Both the position numbers and the translations under genes were made by a program. A stretch of DNA of 64,000 nucleotides from Symbiodinium natans (Eukaryota > Sar > Dinophyceae > Suessiales > Symbiodiniaceae). The stretch is taken from positions 431,961 through 495,960 of the forward strand of contig CAJNDS010000746.1 in the NCBI GenBank assembly GCA_905221605.1, given 5' to 3'. A model generated the notes under the pieces. It was not told the origin of the DNA. It ran no database searches and was given only the letters and a program-made list of their open reading frames with translations. How positions within the stretch are numbered: position 1 is the first letter of the stretch; the number at the start of each line of letters is the position of its first letter. Shown here piece by piece: positions 36,154 to 48,100 of this stretch.

Positions 36154-39100
36154 GGGGGGGTGGGGGGGGGCTTGGGGGGGGTGGGCTTTGGGGTGGGAGA
36201 GGCGGGGCGGGGGGGGGGGGGGGGAGCTCAAGCTTTGCTTCGGCTTTTATATTTAATTTTTTCGGGAGCAGGGCCTTTCCTCCGGATGGGAAGATTTCAG
36301 AGGATTAAGCAAATGGAACATTTGTCTTGCCAGGCGGGGTCGGAAGGCACCACAGGTTTGACCCTAAACCCTAAGCCCTAAACCCTAAGCCCTAAACCCT
36401 AAACCCAGTAAATTGAGCATGTCGCCTCCCAGTCGCTTTGGGTTAACTGATAACCCAAAACCCAGTAAATTGACCATGTCGCCTCCCAGTCGCTTTGGTT
36501 AACGGATTCCAACTCTGTTCGTCGGATGTTTAGACAAATATCTTGGTAAATTCAGAATGATACCACATACAAAATTTCTAGTTATTTCTTCTTGAGGGTC
36601 TAGGGTTTAGGGTTTAGGATTTAGGGTTTAGGGTTTAGGGTTTAGGATTTAGGATTCTTGGGGACTACGAACAGGGAATACAACATATGGCATGCTGTGC
36701 TTGTACAATCCCTAAGGACCCAAAAAGAGAGGGGGGTTACCTATTCCTTCATTCCCTACCAATAAATCAGTTCAGTTAGGGTTTGAAGCCCTAAACCCTA
36801 AGCCCTAAGCCCTAAACCCTAAACCCTAAACCCTGGGGTGGAGGGCCCCCAGCACTCGGGATGCGCAAGAGCGGATGCTTCCATGGACCATGCACGGACA
36901 GGCTCCTTGGCAACTCAAACCCTGGCACAGAAGTCCGAAACCCTACGCCCAATAGGGTTTTGGGTGTGGGGTTTAGGGTGATAAACCCTAAACCCTAAAC
37001 CCTAAACCCTAAACCTGCAAGTCCCAAGCTCCACATTCTTAAGGGTGTGCAGGGTATGGGCTGGCAGGCTTAGAGTTCAAATTGCCCACACTTGGATGGG
37101 CCTCACCTCCGGCCATGCCCTTCGAGGAAATCCTTTCAACTACCCGAACTTATCGAAAGCCGACACCCTGCACCCTAAATCCTAAGCCCGAAACTGCAAA
37201 CGCGGGCCTCCACCACACACGTAACGGTGGTGGAGAGGCAATGCCTTGAGCAAGTGAAGGGTCCTTGTGCCCTGAATTGTAAACCCGAAACCCTCAGTCA
37301 TGGCATTCTACACTACCCCCACCTTCACTACGCCCTAAACCCTAAACCCTAAACCCCAAACCCCAAACCCTAAACCCGAAGTCAGGCCCAAGTAAACCTG
37401 AAGTAGCTTTTTCTTGGTCACGTGAACGCTGTGATCGAACCCAATGGCTATAAGGGAGTGGCATTTTTCCTAGGTTGCCCTGCGTTCTTGTTGTTTAAAG
37501 GTGTTTTTTAAAAGGTGTTTATAGGGGAAGCTAGCACCCACCCACCCCCCCCCCCCCACAAACAAAAAACAACAAGAGGAATAGGCACCACCGGGTATCC
37601 TAGTTTCGAACCAGGTCACTAAAAGAGCGCCACGGCAAGATTGAACCTATAAACCCTAGACCCTAAACCCCCCTAAACCCTAAACCCTAAACCCTAAACC
37701 CCAAACCGAGGCGATCCTGAGCAGCTCCTGATGTCAAAATGGGCCCGGGAGCCTTATAAAGCCACTAGGGTTTAGGGTTTAGGGTTTAGGGTTTCGGGTT
37801 TTAGGGTTTAGGGTACTAGAAGCACAACCCCAAAGAACTCAGGGTTTAGGGTTGGCTGGGGTTTACTACTATTTGCTTAAGAACCCCAAAAGAATAAACA
37901 AAAAAACAATCATCCCTATATTGCCCTTAATAAGGAAGAATATGTTTTATTCTTTGGGGGTTATTAAGCAGATTGTGGTTTAGGGTTTCGGGTCAGAGGG
38001 TTTAGGGTCTAGTGTTTAGGGGTGCCGGCATTTACGCCCCTAAGCCCCCAAAATCCCCGTGCTTTTTGGGGTTCCCAAAGAGCCCAATATTGCTTAATTA
38101 AGGAATATTCCTTAAATCATATTAAGGATCCCTATATGCTCTACGGAATATTCCTTAATTAAGCAATATTTGGGCTCTTTGGGGTTGGGGAAGTTACGAG
38201 TCGCCAAAGTGCTCGGCAGCTGCGATCGCCAGGTGCTCGGCAACATTGTGCCGAGCCTTGTCCCCAACGGGGCCTTCACCTGGGCGTTCCGTTTAGGGGT
38301 TTAGGGTTTAGGGCCTTCACCTGGGCGTTCCGTTTAGGGGTTTAGGGTTCAGGGTGTAGAGGTTTCCAGCCTAGAGGCTGAAAACCCCCACCCCCTAAAA
38401 GTTGACCTTTTCGTGGTAGTAGGGTTGTATGCAGCCAAAAAGGTCATACAAGGTTAACTACCCAGCCCATAAGTCAGAAACAGCGCAACTCCAGGACTTG
38501 TGGCTCCGTGCTTAAGTTCTTTCTTGCTTGCTTTTCTGCCATGTAGAGCCCACCCAAGGTTCGACAACGCAAAGGAAGCTGACTGTGCAAGCCGAAAGGA
38601 ACGCTCGCATCAGGGCCTTTCTTTCCATTTATCTTATATATATATATATGTACATATATATATATATATACATATATTACTATACATTTATTATTTTGTG
38701 TTATTTTATTTTATGTATTTTATTTTATTTTTATTTTTTTTTTTGGGGGGGGGGGCCGCGGAAGATGTGTAATTTGTGTAGGAGAGGGGGAAAACCCAAA
38801 CAAAACCTCAAGCCCCCGGAGCCATAAGCCTAAGCCCTTAGCAGCTAGACCTCAAGCAGCTAACTCCTACCTAAACCCTAAACCCTAACCCCAAACCCTA
38901 CATCCCAACCCTAAACCCTAAACCCTCAATGAACGTCCTGGGGTCCGGGCTAAAGATCAGGTCCAAACTGCCAACCTCGCGTCAATGGGGGTTGTGTCCG
39001 CAACCCTTGGGGTTTAGGGTTTCGGGTTTAGGGTTTAGGGTTTAGCCCAAGCTGCCAGCACACCCAGACAATTGTTCGGGCTCTACCTTACTTTGGAGTC

Positions 39101-42100
39101 TCAGGTTTTAGGGCTTAGGGTTTTGGGTTTGGGGTAGTTATGTGGTCCCTTAAGTATGGGCGCCACATGTAGCCTTAAACCCTTAACCCTAAACCGTGTC
39201 CTGCCCAAACCCGAATAAAAATCAAAAGCTACGGCAAATCATGGGGTGTTGGGGGTTAGGGCTTAGGGGTCTCGGATTCAGTTAGGCCTTTGGGTTCAGA
39301 TTCAGCATTATTATAGGTCATAGGCTAGGAGGGACCATAGAAGTAGATCGTCATTGAACCGACCATCCACAACCTTAAGCCCTAAACCCTGTACCCCCAT
39401 GCCTTCGCAGACCCTCCACAAACATGCTCTACCCCCCCCCCCCCCCCCCCCCCAGGAATGAAATCGCACATGTGTGTTTGTTTGCGACCCAAACTCCCTC
39501 CCACCCTCCACCCACGAACAAAATAAAAACAGAAACCGTTTCCCTAAAGCCAGAAAAACGCGACCCTAAACACTAAACCCTAAACCCCTCCTAAGCCTTT
39601 CAAGCCCTATGGGAGCCCCATGCCTAAGCAACGAACTCAGCCTCGAAGTATCCTTGGAGCGCCCCCTGAAAACTCCAAATGCCCTGAAGCCCTAAGCGTC
39701 CTGAACCTTGAGGCGCAGCCCTCAACCCGAAACCCCTCAAGCCCTGATGGCCCTGATAGCCCTAAACCCTAAAACCCTAAACCCTAAACCCTAAACCCTA
39801 AACCCTAAACCCTAAACCCAAAACCCCACCGCAGCAGGGAGGGCCTTGACACCGGAAGCATCGCTCCCCGGCATCCCGAAAGCCTTCAGGGTTTAGGGTT
39901 TGGGGTTTAGGGTTTAGGGTATAGGGTTTAGGGTTTGTGGTTTATGGTTTAGGGTTTAGGGTATAGGGTTAGGGTTTGGGGTTTGGGGTATTCAGGGTAT
40001 TTAGGGTATTAAGGGTATTAAGGGTATTTAGGTTTAGTTTCGGGTCCGGGTTCAGGGTTTGGCGTCCTACGGAGCAAAGCCTTAAAAACTCATAGGGTTT
40101 GGGTGGGGGTTAGGGTAGGAACCCTGAACCACCTCCTTGTCAGTGCGACCTATTGTTCCAAAACCTTTCAAGAGATCCTGGTGCTAAGACCTGCGGTCTG
40201 CTTTGAAGGTTTAGGCTCCAGGGTTTAGGTTTAGGGTTCAAGGTTTGGGGGGTTGGGTTTAGGGTGTAGGGATCAGGGTTTAGGGTTCAGGGTTCGGGGT
40301 GCATGTAACGATTAAGGGTTTAGGGTATTAAGGTATATGCTTTGAGCTATACTTGGGCTCCTTTCCCTGAACGATAAGCTCCCAATCCTCCCTCATGCTT
40401 CCCTTAGCTCTAAACCCTAAACCCTAAGCCCTGAACCTTACACCCAGAACGAATGCCCTGAACCCTGAAAACCCCACACATACCCCAAAAGGACTCCGCA
40501 GCTACAGCCTGAAGCCAACCCCGACCCCTTCACACACCTCCCACAAGGGACCCTAAGACCAAATCATCCTCATTCCCCTGAACCCTAAGCCTAAACCCTA
40601 AACCCTAAATCCTAAGCCCCAAACCCTAAACCCAAAACCAAAGCATCCTAAGGCCCTACAACCCAAAATCAAACTGGGCCTTGAGCAAATGCTTGCCGCC
40701 TCGGGAGAGGCTTCGGGTTTAGGGTTTAGGGTTTAGGGTTTAGGGGGAGCTGGGACCAGCTAGGGGGGGGGGGGGGGGAGGCAGAAGCGTTTGAAGGATC
40801 TCAGGTTGAACCCCGGCCTGCGATTTTGGGAGTCCAGGTATGAGACCCAGGAGTAACCTAGGAATAAAAAGTGCTCAAGGTTCAGGGTTTAGGGCTAGGG
40901 TTTAGGGTTTAGGGCTAGACCCAGAGTAACCGAGGAATAAAAAGGGTACCCTTTCTTGCTTTAAGGGGATCATAAGGGAACCCCAACCCTGAAAGAAGGA
41001 AATAAGGGCCTACTCCGGGTCCAAGACTTTATGAGTCCAGGTCTTTCCTTTCGAAGTATACCTGGAGGCTCCTGGGTAGCGACAAGAACTGTAGTCTAAG
41101 TAGGGTTCGGAGGTGCTTGTTGCATGTTGAGGGCGGAATGTTTAGGGATTAGGACCAGGATTTAAGGATTAAGGATTCCTGCTTCGGGATTAAGGAATCC
41201 TGCAAGTTGCAGTTTGGGTGTTCGTTGCCTTGTTTCGAGCAGGCTCTAGGGTTCAGTGCCCTTCGATGGGAGCCCCAGGCCCCATATAAAAAACGTAGAA
41301 CTTGTAAGCCTCCGAAGCCTGCGGCCGCCTCCGCAAAAGCAGCCGGAGGGTTTAGGGTTTAGGGTTTAGGGGTGGGATTAGGGTTTAGGGTTTAGGGCTT
41401 CGCGTGCAGGGTTCGCCGGGACGCCTGAGGCCTGCAAAGCACGAGTCACCTCCCCACCCCCCTGCGTGTAGGCGCCCCCCCCTTTTTTGGCTCCCCACAC
41501 CCTTGCGGGCGGGCCCCATTTTGACCCAAGAGTAACCTAGTAATGAAAAAAAAAGTTTCTCATTTTGGCGTGAAGGGGCTTGCTAAGGAACCTAAAGCCC
41601 TACAAACAGGGAACACGACCCTAAACCCTCAACCCTAAACCCTAAACTTAAAGCCCCCAAAACCCGAGTCCCCAACCTAGGATGGCCCTTCAAACCCTCT
41701 GAAAAATTGTTCCTACATATAATCGTCTTAAACCCAAAGAGGGTTTAGGGTTTAGGGTTAAGAGGGTTTAGGGTTTAGGGTTTGGGGTTCAGGGTTCAGG
41801 GTTTAGGGTTTAGGGTTTAGGGTTTAGGGCCTACACAGCAGCCTGTCATGGCTCGGGCGCCCCAGCTGAAGACTGGATTTGTGAGCTCCGTGTACACCGG
41901 AATCCTCTGTACCATCCTCACCGGAGGTTGCGCCGTTGCCGTTCAGGGTCTAGGGTTGGGGGGGAACTCGAAAAGCCTAAGCCCTAAACCCAATCCCTAG
42001 CCGTTCAGGGTTTAGGGTTTAGGGTTTGAGTTTAGGGATTAGGGTTTAGTGTTTAGGGCTTAGGCATCTTGATTTCCCTCAACCCTAAACCCTGAACCTT

Positions 42101-45100
42101 CCTTTGTTTTAAGGCTTACGTACATACGAGATATGGTCACTTCTCTGTCTTACGGTCCCCTTTTGGGTTTACTCTTGCAAGGCGCCCCTACTATTGAAGG
42201 CACCCGAAGAGGGAACATGATTTCGAGCAGTGGTCATATGTCACGGGGCCCTGTTTAGGGTTTAGGGTTTAGGGTTTAGGGTTTAAGGTTTAGGGTTTAA
42301 GGTTTAGGGTTTAGGGTTCAGGGTTTAGGGTTTAGGGTTTGGAACAATCATCCGCCGCTGTGCTTCTTGGTCGTGCGGGTGGGGTAACTTCTGGGTTTGG
42401 GCTTGTTGAGGGTTTATCAACGACTTCTTGCTGGACCAGGGCAAGATCTCCCTTCCACGTTCCACCCAGGAAACCCTAAACCCTAAACCCTAAACCCTAA
42501 ACCCTAAACCCTAAACCCTAAACCCTAAACCCTAAACCCTAAACCCTAAACCCTAAACCCTAAACCCCTAACCCTTAAACCCTAAACCCTAAACCCCTCA
42601 AACTCTATACACCCCAAAGCTTTCGAGCCACAAAGACCTGAGACCGGCGCCAGGCTTGGATGTTTGAGCCCAGGTCCGCGATCACCTCGGTCTCTCTAGG
42701 GTTTAGGGTTTAGGGTTTAGGGTTTAGGGTTTAGGGTTTCGGGATCAGGGTTTAACTAGGGTTTAGGGTTCAGGGCATATTTGAAAGTTGTTTTTGGTAG
42801 TGGGGGTACTTCGGGGCCCTTAGACCAACACTGAGGCTGAGGCTGCATCGCCAGGCATGTCGACGGACATGTTGCCAAGGACCTGGCAGGTGAAGGGTGT
42901 TGGGTTTAGGGTTTAGGGTTGAGGGCTTGGGGTTTAGTGTTTAGGGTATCTAGGTTTAGGGTATGTAGGGTTTAGGGCATGTACGGTATGTAGGATTTAG
43001 GCCGTCTAGGCTTTGGAGAATTATCCAGTGGGGAGCGGGTGTTCAGGGATCAGGACATCGGCGTGGATGCTCTAGTGAATGAACGCACTGGTAACATGGG
43101 CGTAATCATCGGCCGCAACCACCCGAAACCCTATAACCCTAAACCCTGAACCCTACAACCCTAAACCCTATAACCCTGAAACCCTAAACAGGAAAGTGTG
43201 CGCTTTCCCACATATCTCGACGATGTACAAGTGCGGCTAGACGGCGGGTCAGAGGGCTCAACCCCAAACCCTAAATCCTGTGAAGTTCAGCCCCTGAAAA
43301 ATCGAACAGCTCAGGGTTTAGGGTTTCCAGGGGTAATGATAGGGTTGTAGGGTTAAGGGTTATAGGGTTAAGGGTTTATAGGGTTTGGGGTTTAGGGTTT
43401 AGGGTTTAGGGTTTAGGGTTTAGGGTTTAGGGTTTAGGGTTTAGGGTCTATAGGGTTTAGGGTTTAGGGTTTACGGTTTAGAGAGCAGGGTCTCCAAGCC
43501 CATTCGCCTCTACGAAGCCCTGCACTTGGCAGCGTAGTCGCGGGACCTGACGGCGTTTGGGGGTCCGGGTGGTACCTAAGGTTCTAAGGGTTTGGGGTTT
43601 CGGGTTTCGGGCAGTTTCGGGTTTAGGGTTTAGGGTTTAGGGTGACAAGGTACCTAAGGTTCGAAGGGTTTAGGGACGAGGGTGACAAGGGCCCTTTGCG
43701 GGCAGTAAATTATCCCTGTATCCCAAACCCGAATAAACACCCAAGTCTCCGCACTTCAGGGCAAGGGACCATCTTGAGGGACCATGTAATGAGTCGTCGG
43801 GATAAAGGGAAGTTGCTGGCGGGGGGGGGAGAAGAGGGGGGGGGGGGGAGAAGAAGGGGGGAGACCCTAACTCTGGCACTCTTTGGGGCATCAGTCTACT
43901 AGAGTTAAGGGTACCAACGGGCCCAGCACTGCGATCAGCCCATATGTTTTAAGGATCCTCATCAGACGCAGCACATTCCCCAAGAAGTCTTTACAACTTT
44001 ACAGGACCCCAAAGCACGTCATAGCAAAGTCTGTCAACCATGATCCGCACGGTAAATGATCGAGCTGTGCTGCCGCTGCCTCTGCTTACCTTAAACCCTA
44101 CACGCTGCACGCACTGTGGCACTGAAAGGCAGTACCTTGGGGGGCGTTTAAACCCTTAAAGCCTAAGGGTTTAGGGTTTACGGCTAGTTAAGGGTTGCAT
44201 CAACTCAAAACTAATTGTTGGGGTCAACAGCCGAGTCCTGATCTCGCTCAATGCCTCCACATGTCGGGTCAAAGGATACAGCTTATCTGAGATCAAAGGT
44301 TGGGATTCTGCAAGGCTGTTAGGGTTTAGGGTTTAGGGTTTAGCCCTTATTATACTAAAAAGTCCTTAACAGGGTTGTAATCGGAGGTACTTTTATCCCT
44401 ATTAATGACTGTTAGTATAAGGGGCAACATCCCAAGTCAAAGGTCATTTCCCAAAGCCGCAAATCCCAAACCATCGCCGACAAGATGGACACATGCTAGT
44501 GCGTTATTGTATACTTGTATTGTTGTGTTGTTTTGTCTCGACCCAGGAGATACCTAGGAATAAAAAGGGCGCCCTCTTTGCTTTAAGGGGACCCCAACCC
44601 TAATAAATGAGATAAGGGCCTACTCCGGGTCCTAGTTGTATAAATACGGGCTAACAAGGGACCCCTAGAATAGACCCCCAAGTAGTATGAGTCCCTGATT
44701 ATAGGGACTCGAAAGAAAAACAAGGGTCCGAGGACCCTAAACTACGATGGCCCTTAGAACCCTCTGAAAAATGTCCCTGAAAATGACCCTCTTAAACCCA
44801 ATAACTTAGTTGCTGTGCATAGGCCCCGAAAAAGTGTACACTTTCAGTTCTGTAGGGGATTATATAGTATCTCAAAAAGTATACAGTGTACTCACTTAGC
44901 GACTAAGATAAGGGGAATTATCGGATGTCCCAAGGAGCAGACCACTACGGCCTACACGTAGCCCCTGCAACCGAGGCCACGGCGTCGAGCTCCAACATAG
45001 AGAGGCCGGCCACAGTCGCCTGGCCGGGTTTAGGGTTAAGGGGTTTAGGGTTTAGGGTTGAGGGTTTAGGGCTTAGGGTTTAGTCCCGGGAGGCCTCAAT

Positions 45101-48100
45101 CCTGTGGTTTCGGGTGTAGGTTTAGGCTTCAGCGTCTAGACTTAAAGAGGTTGCAGGAAAGCCGGATAAGATCGGCGCCTTAATGGTTAGAAAAGGGTTT
45201 TGGGGGGGTTCTTAGAGTATAAGTACAAAGGGACTATTGAAGGGAATACCATTAGTAACCTAAAGCCTAAACCCCAAACCCGAAACCCTAAACCATAAAA
45301 CTTAAACCCTAAAGCCTAAAGCCTAAACCCTAAACCCTTTTTCCGACCCCGAACCTTGGGTTCAGGCCCCATGCATATAGCACGCATCTCTTGATGACCG
45401 GAGCCTTCTTGAAATTTGCGGATTCTTTAGAGGGAACTTAGGCATGACCCTTAGGGCCTCAGGGTTTAGGGTTTAGGGTTGAGGGTTGAGGGTTTAAGAT
45501 TTCCCCAAAGGACACTTTCAATTATAGACGCTCGCCAGTATTTGCACGGAACCTGTATACACTCACCAACAACACCCTCCTAAACCCTAAATACATCAAT
45601 AACGGTTGTATAAACCTGTTTAATATCGCCCTTGTCCGCAAGCTCTCGACACCCGACACTTTCAAGCTGTGTATAGGGTGTAGGGTTCAGGGTCCTAAAA
45701 CACGAGTCCTAAAGCCCCAAACCCCGAAAGGTCAAACCCTGGCCCTAAACCCCAAACACTCAACCACTAAACCCCGAACACTGCACCCCAGATGTGGACA
45801 ATCTGCAGTTTGAACCCTTGAAGACATTCATGCTCTTTCCAGCAACAACCTTGTATATGCAAAAAAACATCAGATTTGGAGCCTTACAAAGCCCTGATAT
45901 GCAACCCCCCAACAAGCTGTTTGGGGTCTGAGATAGGGTTTGGGATTTTCAGGCTTCAGGGTGTGAAGGTTTAGTGGTGTGAGGGTTCAATGTTTAGGGG
46001 TTTGGAGGTTGGAGGCTTTGGGGGTCTGGAGGTTTGGGCGGATAGGGACTCAGGGTTTCGGGATCAATTCGGTAAAGGCCTTCGCTCTTCACCCGAAGCT
46101 CTTCCCGTGCCTGAAGGTCGGTCCATTGTAGCGCGACTTCCTCCCACCATTCGCATGCGAAACTACACGCTCCTCAACTACACCGCCCCCATCAGTAAGG
46201 CCCGCATATGTCTTGACTAATAAGGGCGCCGGGCTTCCGGCTACCGGGGGTCGTATGTGTGTGTGTGGGAGGGTGTAGTCAAGGTGACCCCCTGAACCCT
46301 AACCCTACACCCTGAACCGTAAACCCCTGAACCCACAAAGCCAAAAAAGCCGAAGCTTAAACCCTAAGACCCGAAGCCCTCAAGTAGGGTGGAGAGTAGG
46401 CCACCGAAGTAGGGGTTAGGGTTTAGGGTTTAGGGTTTAGGGTTTAGGGGTTAGGGGTTAGGGGTTAGGGGTTAGGGGTTAGGGGTTAGGGGTTAGGGTT
46501 TAGGGTTTAGGGTTTAGGGTTTAGGGTTTAGGGTTTAGGGTTCTGGAGAATCACTCGAAAAGGGTTTGGGCCAACATTGGGGCTTGAAGCTCAGGGTCTG
46601 CTGCGCAGGGCTTAGGGGCTAGGGCTTAGGAGTTCTTAAATGCCCCTAAAACCCTAAAAAAGGAAGCCAATAACCCTGAAGCACAAGGCTTAACGGTTTA
46701 ATGCTCTCCACCCGTAAAACCCCAAACCCTTAAACCCTAACTAAACCCTGCTGTGAACTTGGGGGCCTAGGGCTTTGGAACTTCACACAGAACGACAGAC
46801 ATGCCTGAAATACCCCCCCTAAATCAGGAAACGAGCTCACAGCAAACAAGGAAGCCTGCAACCCAAAAAATCTGAGGCAGTATACCTGCAACCCCAAACC
46901 CCATGCTTACACCCAGGCCCTGAACCCTTACCCTAAACCCTAGACTCCTAAACCCTAGACTCCTAAACCCTAGACTCCTAAACCCCAAACCGTAAACAGT
47001 AAGCCCTAAACCCGAGGAGCGCGCCCACAGCTGGCTGCGTTCGCTCCAGAGCTGCTGGGCCTTTGGGGTGCGGTGGGGGGGTGGGGGGGGTATCATCCTA
47101 AACCCTAAACCCTAAACCCTAGACCCTAGACCCTAGACCCTAGACCCTAAACCCTAAACCCTAAACCCTAAACCCTAAACCCTAAACCCTAAACCCTAAA
47201 CCCTAAACCCTAAACCCTAAACCCCAACAAAAGCGACAAGCACACCGGGCGTCCCTTAGCTCTCAGAGGGCAAGCCAGCGGGATCCCTATAAAGGCGTCG
47301 AGTCTATTTGGCCCACCCACTCCCTCAAACCTTCCTTAAACTCCCAAACCTTGTAAAACCCTATACTCAGAACCCTAAACACTAAACCCTGAACCCTACA
47401 CCCTGTAAACCCTATACTCTGAACCCTAAACACTAAACCGTAAACTCTGAACCCTAAACCCGAAGCCCCTAAACCCTAAACCCTAAACCCGAAGCCCCCA
47501 AACCCTAAACCCTAAACTCACGTCTGGGCCTCCTCCAAGATGTCGGTGTCTTGAGGATCTTGCATGAAAAGCGTGAAGCAGTCCTGCAAAAGACCCGGGT
47601 GGGGGGGGGGTTAGTTTAGGGTTTCGGGTTTAGGGTTTAGGGTTAAGGGTTTGGGTTTGGGGTTTGGGGTTTAGGGTGCAGGGTTGAGGGTTGAAGGGCT
47701 TTGGGCTTGGGAATTAGGAGTTTGTTTCTTTCTGCCGGAACCAAACCCTGGACCCTAAACCCCAGACCCTCAATCCCAAACCCCAAACATAAACCCCAGA
47801 CCCTAGACCTGACTGCCCACAGCTTCTGTGGATTAAAGCTATATTCTGCCAACTCACGAAACACAACAGTAGTATTAAGTTGTAGAGAGCAAATTAATTG
47901 TATGATACGCGAACAAGAGAGCGCATGACTACAAAACAGATGTGAACGCGACGGTGGATTTAATAAATAAACCAACAATTCTTGACCATCGGCTGCCAAG
48001 GAACAAACCATCCAAGAAGCATTCGAGATTGCGGGGGTTAGGGTGGCCCCTTGCTAGACCAAAGCCATGAGTTCGTTCAGAAGGGCGAGCCAGCTCGAAA

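Noticed and set aside
41840-41940. Plus-strand frame starting MARAPQLKTGFVSSVY, a possible membrane protein start
   Set aside because: No supporting exons on plus, and all three minus frames are also open; likely chance in a short block.
43030-43110. Plus-strand DIGVDALVNERTGNMGVI
   Set aside because: Reads well, but stands alone on plus and the minus strand is also partly open; kept out for lack of context.
43915-44005. Minus frame DFLGNVLRLMRILKTYG
   Set aside because: It starts 17 bp after a usable GTAAAG donor and has an in-frame stop just upstream; no acceptor leaves it in phase with the chain.
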